Source: Cinnamomum chago (taxonomy: Eukaryota; Streptophyta; Magnoliopsida; Laurales; Lauraceae). Taken from it: a stretch of 64,000 bases of DNA. Shown here one piece after another: positions 12,523-21,520 of this stretch. Location: NCBI GenBank assembly GCA_038049695.1, contig CP142459.1, forward strand, positions 70,541,001 to 70,605,000, in the 5' to 3' direction. Position 1 is the first letter of the stretch, and each line of letters starts with the position of its first letter. Both the position numbers and the translations under genes were made by a program. The notes under the pieces are model-generated. The model saw only the letters and a list, made by a program, of their open reading frames with translations. It was not told where the DNA came from and did no database searches.

Positions 12523-15500
12523 ATGGGTGCCTCTACCAACTCACTTGAACTAAATCCAGGTCCTGTAGTCGACGAGTCTCATCTGTTCGATTTCGTTGTG
12601 AAGCAAGGCAATGGAGTGAAGGGGTTGGCCGACTCAGGGCTAATGAGTCTACCTCGTCGTTACGTCCACCCACCCGGCGAGCGGATCGACCCAAAACAGG
12701 TCATAGACGCATCTCCTTATCTGGGTGCGCCTATCGACCTGTCCATGTTAGAAGAGGAGAAGAACAAGGAGAAGGTGATGAGGGAGCTGTGTGGGGCTGC
12801 AGAGAAGCTGGGTTTCTTTCATGTGGTGAACCATGGAGTGTCATTGGAGGTGCTTGAACGTGTGAAGGAGGCAGTTCATGGCTTCTTCAATCTGCCACCT
12901 GAGAAGAAGGCTGGGTATTTGAAAGGAAGGACTCCATGTCCAAATGTTTTTTATGGGACCAGCTTTTCTCCCGAGAATGAGGAATCGCTTGAGTGGAAGG
13001 ACTATCTGAGCCTCAGATATATGAATGATGATGAAGCCATGCAGTTCTGGCCTCTTGAGTGCCGGTTTGTCCTACTTTGACTACCTTCTTCTACATCATC
13101 ATCATCTTCTTCTTCTAGTTGTTGTTGATGTTATTATTGTCAGGGGAGTTGACATATCAATCCCTCCAAAGTCTCCAATTTCATGACTCAAACGTCACCC
13201 AGAGTCATTTGACTCATGGTACAATTTTTTATTTTTATTTTTTTTTGAAAGCTTGTACATTAAAAAACTTAGAAAGTCTTCTTATTTAGACCTAGATCAG
13301 ATGATATCATGAGTTTTTAAACACTCGTAATATCATGGGATTCAGGACAGATAAGCAAAAAAAGAAAAATAGACCAGAGTCAAACAACTCTGGCGACATT
13401 AATATGTCTTTAGTCATGAAATTGAGAGAATATGATTTAAGGGGAATTAATATGTCAAATCTCCTCATTATTATTATTATATGAATACAAATAGTTGCTA
13501 GCTGCGTTTGGAGGGTTCTGCTAAGTGATTCTTGAATTGGGGTTGGTAATCAATGGCGGTCCCAAGTTTTTTATTGGAGGGCAGTAGACCCAAATAAGTA
13601 GTTGGATATTGTGGACAAACTCAAGATTTCCATATGAATTCTGGGGGCGGATCTAAAATTTTCATTTGAGGCAGGCCCAAAATTTTCATTTGAGTTGTGG
13701 CTTTTTGGGGGGGGGGGGCGGGGGGAGGGGGCGCCGTATGCCTGATGCTCTCTATTCAATTTCAAGGTCTCACCCAAGTATGCGGTAAAAAGCTTGTACA
13801 CTATAAAATCATATAACAAGTGTCATCATCGGGGGATAACAAGTGTCATCATCGGGGGGGCAGGGGCAGTATGCCTGATGCTCTCTATTCAATTTCAAGG
13901 TCTCACCCAAGTATGCGGTAAAAAGCTTGTACACTATAAAATCATATAACAAGTGTCATCATCAGAACTAGTATCCGTCGCTATCCTTATAGGATCTGAC
14001 ACATTTGCATCATTATCTTGGAACCGGATCCCCTGTTTGGACACCCCTGTTTGGTCCAAATAGGGGATCCAAACAGGGGCCTCCACATGGGGGGCGGAGG
14101 GAAGAAAAAGTTAGATTCTCTTTCCTCCGCCCCCCCGCCCCCCATGTGGAGACCCGTGTTTGGACCAAACAGGGGATCCTTATCCCATTATCTTGATTAT
14201 TCTTGGGGCTCATCAGTTTTAAGTTTGTGGAACGCTTGTATGCATGACCAATATTTTGTTGAAATATTCTTTTGGTTTTTGGGTCGTCGTCTTCTCCCAT
14301 TACACGGCCAAGGGACTCATGTAGGGATGTAAATGGATACCTGATTATCTGAGGGTTTCAACCTATTAAAAACAAGGTCGGATCCTTATTTAGGCTTCAA
14401 TAAGTAAATGAGTTTGGGTCCGGTTCTACCTTGATTCGGACCCGTGGACTCAGGACCCGACATATTATCTCAATTTTTTAAAATCTCTCATAAAAATCAT
14501 ATTTTTTAAATATCATTCTCTACCTAGACCGGGACCCAAATCTAGACCCATCTCATATATGGTTCTGGTTTTGATTCCAGAGTCAAGAAATCAATTTTGA
14601 AACGGTTCCGGGTTCGTATCCGGTTTCACCTTCTCCTTAACGGTTCCAGTTCCAAGTCCACCATTAATCCGATCCTAAACCGACCTGTTTACAACCCTAG
14701 AATTTTGGGTGAGAAGCGATGCCCAGAGCCACTTGGGCTTCAAACCCTTCTTCCCTGAGCCTGGCTTAGACAACACATATCTGTGAGAGACAGGTCCATT
14801 GGATTAAGTCCTAGTAGATACTGCTGATCATCCCATTTGATTAGAATCGGCGAATTTGAAATGTATAACCCAATTTTTCAAAAAAAAAATCTCAAAACCT
14901 ATGTATGAAAAAAGGGTGTGCAAATAACAGAATAGGGACACAAAGGTGAGTTAATCGGGTGCCTATCCCACCTGTTATTGTTGCGCTCATGTTAGGTATC
15001 TATATAGAGTTTGAATCAGGTCGGGTTGAGATAGGTTCGAGTTTTGGTTGCCCGGACCTATCTAGTATGTGACTCGGGCTGTAGCTCAGATGATGAGGTC
15101 GGGTGTTGACTCAACGCTAGCTTGACCAAATTTTGAACTGGCACAAATGAAACCCGATCATACCGGACCCGAAATATGCCCTGCCCAAGTTCATGATGGG
15201 TTAATCCAACGGGGCTCTTGCCAGATAGAGTACCCAAGTTTTTTCCCCAATTCTGAAAGGGTATATGTAGGAAGCATATCTACTTAGAACATAAACTATG
15301 TATTATACACATATTATATTAAATATGGAGGCCTTATCAGGGGCATGACTCATTCACTGGGCATGAGTGCATACCTGTATATGGGGCACGCTTGGGGTTG
15401 GGACCTCAGGGGATTTGAAGATCACCCTGTACCCCTTATCTCTGGAAAAAATCAGTCCCAACCGATCACCGTATCATCTTCGATCATCCTTATGCTATTA

Positions 15501-16342
15501 GTTAACATGCACTTCAATTGCTCAAATTCATGATTTTGCAGAGATGCAGCCCTCGAATATCTCAAGTCAGCAAACAAGATGATCCATTTAATCCTTAGTA
15601 CACTTCTGCAAGGTCTAGGTGAGGAGGTAGACACATCTGCAGTGAATCTCTACGAGGAAGCTAAAACTGTGAACATGAACTTTTATCCCATCTGCCCCAA
15701 CCCTGAGCTCACAGTGGGTGTGGGAAGGCATTCTGATCTCACTGCCATAACCGTCCTCTTGCAAGATGACATTGGAGGCCTATTTGTGAAGGTGGAAGAC
15801 AAGGGTTGGATAGAGATCCCACCTGTCCAAGGCGCGCTTGTAATCAACATTGGCGATACTCTAGAGGTCAGTTTTTTTAAGTGCAAGTTTGAATAAGACA
15901 TGTCAAGCATATTACTTAGCTGACGAGGGATGTGGGACTTCTCAACATTTTCACCCAACAAAGATACGATGAATTTTACTCAAATTTAGTTTCTCGACTT
16001 CTACGGCTTTCATACACATTGCCTTGATGCTCATGTTCTATTAGTCTAAAATCTGGCAAGGCTACATGTTATTGAACAATTAGATCCATTTTGCAGATAT
16101 TAAGCAATGGAAGGTACAAGAGCGCGGAGCATAGAGCGATTGCCAGCAGCACCAAAGATCGCGTTTCTGTCCCTATATTTGTGACCCCGGGCCCCTTCAC
16201 CATGATTGGGCCCTTGCCTGGGCTACCAGAGAAGGATGGCAAGGCTGTAATTTATAGACAGCTTCTCTTTGGAGAGTACAGTAACAACTTCCTTGGAGCT
16301 AGTCACCAAGGGAAAAAGTCTCTAGACTTTGCCAAAATCTGA
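12523..16342 (+). CDS. F6'H1-like: 2-oxoglutarate/Fe(II) dioxygenase, feruloyl-CoA 6'-hydroxylase type
   Basis: Exons 12523-13064, 15542-15866 and 16097-16342 join in frame with GT-AG introns to give 370 residues, close to Arabidopsis F6'H1. These enzymes ortho-hydroxylate feruloyl-CoA (some also coumaroyl-CoA), the committed step to scopoletin and related coumarins; relatives include scopoletin 8-hydroxylase. The N-terminal DIOX_N part shows GFFHVVNHGVSLEVL, then FYGTSFSPENEESLEWKDYL, a phrase typical of this subfamily. The catalytic domain has NFYPICPNPELTVGVGRHSD with iron ligands His244 and Asp246, the third ligand His301 in SAEHR, and the 2-oxoglutarate-binding Arg311-x-Ser313. The start was chosen at MGASTNS because an upstream in-frame extension runs through the TATA box. 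Intron 1 (2477 bp) is full of small transposons; intron 2 is 230 bp. Family certain, exact substrate not. Nothing suggests it is broken. Confidence 0.9.
13141..13466. mobile_element. foldback element in intron 1 of the F6'H-like gene
   Basis: The left end CAGGGGAGTTGACATATC and the complement of the right end, GAGGAGATTTGACATAT, match imperfectly over about 80 bp, including CAATTTCATGACT and AGAGT-TTTGACTC blocks. Flanking 8-mers ATTATTGT and ATTATTAT may be a hAT-sized target duplication, but the flanks are simple sequence. It is non-coding and about 326 bp. Confidence 0.5.
13704..13969. repeat. tandem duplication of a ~133-bp segment
   Basis: The segment carrying TATGCCTGATGCTCTC through ATAACAAGTGTCATCATC occurs at about 13737-13832 and again at 13870-13962, nearly identical, 133 bp apart. 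Between them, ATAACAAGTGTCATCATCGG is itself repeated, and runs of G border the copies (about 13709-13729 and 13852-13860). The near identity points to a recent event, probably slippage or unequal exchange at the G runs. It lies within intron 1. Confidence 0.85.
14011..14195. mobile_element. 165-bp palindromic MITE with 10-bp target duplication
   Basis: CATTATCTTG occurs at 14011-14020 and 14186-14195, exactly flanking a palindrome. The inner ends are GGATCCCCTGTTTGG at the left and its complement at the right, and the middle pairs CCACATGGGGGGCGGAGG with its complement. A 9-10 bp perfect duplication suggests a Mutator-type miniature element. It is non-coding, and the intact duplication suggests a recent insertion into intron 1 of the dioxygenase gene. 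Confidence 0.8.
14322..14699. mobile_element. hAT-like miniature element, TAGGGATGTAAATG family
   Basis: It begins TAGGGATGTAAATGG and ends GTTTACAACCCTA, whose complement is TAGGGTTGTAAAC, so the ends are short inverted repeats. The interior is made of GGTTCC/GGACCC phrases and matches the 20357-20712 copy along its length, for example CCGTGGAC and AACGGTTC. The flanking octamers GACTCATG and GAATTTTG match poorly. Non-coding. Confidence 0.6.
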
Positions 16343-16420
16343 AACCAAGTAACTAGTTATATTTGCATGGAAAGAAAATGATGGGGTACTTGCATGTAAT
16401 GTTGCTACTAAAGTAGAAGA

Positions 16421-16426
16421 AATAAA
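16421..16426 (+). terminator. likely poly-A signal of the F6'H-like gene
   Basis: AATAAA lies 79 nt after the stop codon. A second AATAAA at 16534-16539 lies 192 nt after it. Either could direct cleavage; plant signals are loose. Confidence 0.35.
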
Positions 16427-16615
16427 GATGGTGAAGCCCATGCCTCTTTATATGTTCTTAAATTGGTGCATGTATGTTACAACTACGTTCTTATATAATC
16501 TAGTGTTGAACTGTAACAGATGAGAAGAGGGAAAATAAATTCATGCAGTTCAGATTTAAACATGTACCAGTTTTCTTCAGATCCTGTGTTTTTTTGTTTC
16601 GCTTCATGGAAATGA

Positions 16616-17019
16616 CTTCTAACTAGGGGTGCTCATGGGTCTGGCCAGCCCAGGCCCGACCCAAGCCCCGCCTGCTTTGAGAAGGCCTTGGGTTTAGTGC
16701 TTAGGCCAGGCCTGAATTTAAAATTTGGGTCAGGCTTGGATTAATTGATAGAAAGTCCAAAACCAAGCCCGGTCCAGCTGGCCCAAATATGTAATGCTAA
16801 TAGTTTACTGACTAATTTGCAAAAACAAGTGGTAACAAGCCCAAAAAGGTTATAGAAAGCCTGGCCCGATTGACTAAACCGGCAGGTTTGGGCCTGGTAT
16901 GATTGAGGTGGGCCTGGGTTGGGCTTATGCCGGGCCTGTGTTTCTAAAATTGACTGGGATGAATCATGAATATGCCTTAGCCAGGCCCGAACCGGCCCAT
17001 GAACGCCCCTGCCTCTAAC
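16616..17019. mobile_element. 388-bp hAT-type MITE just downstream of the F6'H-like gene
   Basis: The element 16624-17011 begins TAGGGGTGCTCATGGG and its right end reads in complement CAGGGGCGTTCATGGG. It is flanked by CTTCTAAC and CCTCTAAC, an 8-bp duplication with one difference. Inside are repeated GGCCCGGCC-like phrases and no open frame. The YAGGG end plus 8-bp duplication is the hAT signature. Confidence 0.8.
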
Positions 17020-17782
17020 AAGGAAACTGCTAGGAAAAGTTCACAGCTGCATTTCGGATGGAAATGATGGCATCAGAAGAACATATAATAGAATTATGTG
17101 CATTTACAGTTAATACATGGTTTGGGAATTTTGAGAGTAAGTTGAATAATCACATAGGAAGACACAATAATTAAGCTTAGTGATTGTTAAAATGAAAATC
17201 TAATTGCCAAGGTCAGTTCAGGAACACTAGATAGAATTTCTAAATTTGTTCGTGAATATATAGTCTAATTTAAGGTAGTGGTTTGGAGATGAAGGTTTTG
17301 ATTGCACTGGGTCGTCACTTTCAGAGCCAAGAAAATTCTTTCCTAAATTTTGAGAATTGTAATTAGTAGAACAACTAAAAGTGGAAATCAATACCAAACC
17401 ATTTTGCCAAAAAACCATTTAAAACCTTTAAAACATACGGGTTAAAGTTATCGCTGACTCTAGCACATCACCAGAGGAATTGTGCTGGTGACAAACTGAC
17501 AATTACTAAATTAGGATATATTTAGGAATATTTCTTCCTTAAGTTCTCTTTATATGAGTTGCTTAGGAGATTTAGTTTCCTTGTCTTAGTAGGATTATTT
17601 GTTCTTTTCTAAGTAGGATTACCAGTCTATAAAAAGGTGCTCCTAGCAGAGGATAAACACATTGAGATTTGTCAGATTCAAGATCAATTAAGTGAGTGGA
17701 ATCTCCCTTTTGTCTCTTTTCCTCTTGTCTTTCCCAAAACAAACTGAATCAGTGTGGATGAATTTTATCCTTTCATTTATGT

Positions 17783-17825
<43 letters not shown>

Positions 17826-18989
17826 TTTTTCTACAGTTTTTAGTCAAGTCCACAGAAGGCCATCTGACCAAGTACTTGGCTGGGCTCACCAATTTAGTTG
17901 GGCCGGCGACCAATGTAACTGTGGGCCCAAGTCCAGTTGCTGGTCACTTTCAGTGCTTTTTATTTATGGAGGGCTCCCCACATCCAAGCAAATGAGTGCA
18001 ACTTTTTTGGGAGTGAGGCCCAGCACATGCTGGAGATAAGACCTGCTGCAGCTACAGACACAAAAGGAAGGGAGAGAACTATTTCATTATTGTTTTTCTA
18101 GACAGTAAAATCTATATATTCTGTCTCTTAACTGCAATCTTGAGATGGATTTTTCACTGCTATCTCAAAATTGATATTGAAGGAGAGGAGGATAGAAGAA
18201 GCCCTTATCAGAAATGACATGAATAAAGAGAACCAATGAATGGTATAAATATGTTGGACACAAGAAAAGATTCAAGCCAGGAGATTTGTATGGTTCTCTA
18301 AGATGCATGGACTTTTGCAACTTCACCAAGGAAAGTGACTTAAAAGAAAAAAAAATCCAACAGTTGGTGGACCCAAACTACTCCTTGATGAGATGTATTG
18401 TCTTGCTAAACTGGCAACCACAACTTGTTTAATGTTTTGTTGGGAGCTGTTTGACAAAGTCCCACATGTTTGATACCCTTTGCATCAGCCTTCCCTAGTC
18501 TAACCACCCCTCCCAAAACAAAGATTTTTTCTTTATTTGTTTCAACTGCCATCATCTTGGATTCCCTGTGGCATGAAATTGTTATACCAACTTTGTCAAG
18601 GTAGCAACTGGGCCAGGTTGGACTAGGCCAGGATAACGACATTCCGCACTTGGGAGAACAGTCCAAGACCCATCCCAGTCTGACCCCACATGCCTAATGT
18701 TGTGGTTGAATCATTCATTTTAATGAATGCAGCCATAGCTAGATCACCCTGTTGGACATTTTGGAGACAAATTGGCCTGAACCCAATCTGAAGGATTTCT
18801 GGGTTTGAATCTTATGCCACAGCCAAGGTTGCAAGCCATGTAGAATAAGCCAAAATCTGGCCTGATCCGGGCCGGATCCAAGCAATTCGGGTGCAATATC
18901 AATATGCATCTTCTCAACGATCCGGGCATCTTAATCAGTATTATCATCCTGTTTATCATCCTATCAATGTCATGGCTTAGTACATAGCT
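17020..18989. other. gene-free DNA
   Basis: No recognisable coding frame. A TA microsatellite lies at 17788-17822. At about 17540-17720 there is a promoter-like phrase with TATAAAAAGG that recalls a retrotransposon terminal repeat, but I found no ends or partner, so it is not called. Confidence 0.45.
17788..17822. repeat. (TA)n microsatellite
   Basis: About 17 uninterrupted TA units. Confidence 0.95.
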
Positions 18990-19228
18990 AGATCCATTTT
19001 GGCTTTTGGACTTCTGGCACGTCGATCTATGTGGGCCCCACACGTGTGGCAACAAGGTAAGGGGATGGGCACCAGGAGACCATAGCCAAAGAAGCTTAGC
19101 TAGTCCCACGGGAATAGGAGCTAAGGGATTGAACCGTAAGTAAAAGCCTTGTCTCACAAGTAGAAGAACCCAGGATTGAACCAGGGTGGATAGGTGAGAA
19201 AAAGGGTATCCAACCAATTGGGGTTAAG
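18990..19228 (-). mobile_element. tRNA-derived SINE-like copy
   Basis: On the minus strand, near 19228, TTAACCCCAATTGGTTGGAT resembles an internal A box, and about 35 bp further CCTGGTTCAATCCTGGG is a canonical B box. The rest is non-coding. The 3' end and duplications were not identified, so the extent is approximate. Confidence 0.4.
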
Positions 19229-20348
19229 CCTTATTTTATACTCTTGCTATTTGTCTGTAATACAACATATGAATTGAATACATAAGTTTTATGTGGTAAA
19301 TGGTGAAAAATGAAGACCAAAGGTGGAAAAATGAGTTTTAAATAAGTTCTTCTTTTATTGAAATAGATTTAAAGGAAGATGTAAAATGTTTAACTAAGGA
19401 TCATGGCTGGTTATCCATCTTCCACTTTTTTGTTGATTTTATTTCCATGAAAGAAAAGGTTATTTGATGCTTATTTATTAAAATCTACCTTTTGTCTTAA
19501 TTTTTAACTAATTATAGCATAAATATTATACATTCAATTGCTATGTATTTTGACGCAAACAAACAGACCCTTAGGGTCTATTTGTTTCTTAATTATAATT
19601 AAATCTCTAAGAATTCTTATAAGAAGTTGAAAATAAAGAATCAAAGCCGAAAAGGGATGATGAAAAATGAATACCCACCCATCACCTTAGTAATTTAATT
19701 CACAAGGAAGTCAAAATCTTATCTACATTGCTGCCTTATAACCATCATCTTCACTCTTCACCTTTAATAAAAATACATCTTCACTCTTCACCTTTAATAA
19801 AAATACAGAGCTCATTTTACCATGAATTTCTATGTATTTACTTCTCATATATTCTATCCAAACAAACGGGGCCTGATGAATGTAGAGAGAACTCAAGAAA
19901 TGCTCTGGTAGGTGTTGAATCAGATTTGCAAAGACATTACTCTCGCACTCCTCATTTTACTTGCCCCTGGTTGTTGTATGACACCAGTCAGTCAGAGATG
20001 AGAATAGCAACATTGATCAGTGGGAATGTGTCCCTTAGTGTAAGATTAGTGTGCACGCCCAAACAGAAAATAATACACACCTTATCAGCCTTCCCATTTC
20101 TGCAAGCTCATGAATGGACACTTCTTCCCACTTTAGTCCACCACCATTGGAGCAGGTATGGGTGGAGGAGAGGTCATTTTCATGCGCTCTCTTTCAAATA
20201 CTTCTTGGCAACAAAATCAGATGTAAAGAACCAAAAGCTTTCTTCTATGCTGTTTTGGAGAATAAAACAATGCCGTGATTAGCGCACATGTGGACTAAAT
20301 TCCTGTAGAAAATTCTCCCTATAGAGTGGCAACTTACCATAATTTTAG
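19229..20348. other. gene-free DNA with back-to-back repeat ends
   Basis: An open frame at 19728-20282 has no family resemblance and begins with a small repeat (CATCTTCACTCTTCACC twice), so I do not call it. At 19556-19590 AAACAAACAGACCCT and AGGGTCTATTTGTTT form a 30-bp palindrome, which may be two abutting transposon ends. A GGCCCCGTTTGTTT-like partner lies in reverse at about 19858-19873. Confidence 0.4.
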
Positions 20349-20720
20349 GATGCCAATAGAGATGTAAATGATCCTGATTCTTCGGCCTGTTAGGGTCTTT
20401 ATTTAGGTTCCGATAAGTAAACAGGTCCAGATCTGGATCCATTTTTTGGACCCGTGACATAAATGAGTCCCGGTCCGGTTTCATCTGGGTTTTGACCCGT
20501 GGACCCGGGCCGAACATATTACATCAAGTTTCGGAAAAATTCTCCTAAAAATTGGTTTTTTTTAAATCATTTAACTAGTTTTTTCTAAATAATTCTCAAC
20601 TGGACCCAGACTCGTCCCATCATTGGGTCTGGTTGCATATTCTCATTAACGGTTCTAGTTCCATCGTCTCAAAAATGAGTCTGGGACTGGAACCGGCCTA
20701 TTTACAACCCTAGATGGCAA
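20349..20720. mobile_element. 356-bp hAT-like MITE, TAGGGATGTAAATG family
   Basis: The element 20357-20712 begins TAGAGATGTAAATG and ends TTTACAACCCTA. It is flanked by GATGCCAA and GATGGCAA, an 8-bp duplication with one difference. It is the best-bounded copy of the family also seen at 14322-14699, around 3369-5373 and at 62133-62552. Non-coding. Confidence 0.75.
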
Positions 20721-21171
20721 AAGATGCATTAGATTTATGAAAAAGAAACTGGATCTCTTCCATCGTGGGACCCCATTGAGCCCTTGGGTGAGGTAAGAGA
20801 ACCCTCCGGTGAGGTAAAGAGCCTCGAGTGAGGAAATGTGACATACGTTGAGAGGTGAGAATTGAGACATTTTACAGTAGGGTAAGGTGCCCTTCGCATT
20901 CAGGGCATATTGGTTTATCATAAAGACGTTTAAAAAGGGCCCAACATTTAGATATCTCTAAAAAATAATATACGTATATTGGACATTCCTAACTTCTTGA
21001 TTCAATGCCATGAAAATGTACATGAAATCAAACAATTATACACTTGAATCGGGTAGGCCCAATGACTGGCACCACAAATTATCATGTCTTCTTTACGAAC
21101 ATTGAAATAAAGAAAATAAATTCTACTAACAGAGTCAAGTGAATTAAAATTAATTTTAAAGAAAGAATAAA

Positions 21172-21308
21172 GAGGAATTTACCAAATAAATCCCTGTAGG
21201 TCCCTATACCACTCATGGGGTCCCAAAAAAATAGTATTATTGGATTAGGTCCTCAAGGGCTGTATTTGTATTTTTTTTAGTATTTTGGCTCTATGGCCGA
21301 TATCGGCC
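21172..21308. repeat. left terminal inverted repeat of the MULE
   Basis: It starts GAGGAATTTACCAAATAAAT. The first 54 bp are identical to the complement of the right end; overall there are about eight substitutions and one indel over the ~137 bp. It ends in the palindrome GGCCGATATCGGCC (21295-21308), and a second copy follows at 21339-21352. Terminal repeats of this superfamily usually carry the transposase-binding site and the promoter, which fits the PMD-C48 start about 210 bp further in. Confidence 0.93.
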
Positions 21309-21520
21309 ATTGTATTTTTTTTTGTAATTTGGCTATATGGCCGATATCGGCCATTGACAGTTACCCCACTCACGCGCGCTGTGGCCCCTTTTTCATTTCG
21401 TTCGACCCTCACTCCCCCCATTCCCTTTCGTTTCTCTCTGTCAACAGTCTCCCCCCTTTCCAGTGGTCCCAAGCAGGTGGTCCCAAGCACTTTGGCGCCA
21501 AATTTTCGAAGGTGGCTGGC

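Noticed and set aside
17540-17720. TATA-containing phrase resembling a solo terminal repeat
   Set aside because: No target duplication or second copy in the window. Left uncalled.
18744-19217. 157-codon minus-strand frame
   Set aside because: It overlaps a SINE-like sequence and its peptide shows no known domain.
19728-20282. 184-codon plus-strand frame
   Set aside because: No domain, starts with a small DNA repeat, and base composition matches the intergenic surround.
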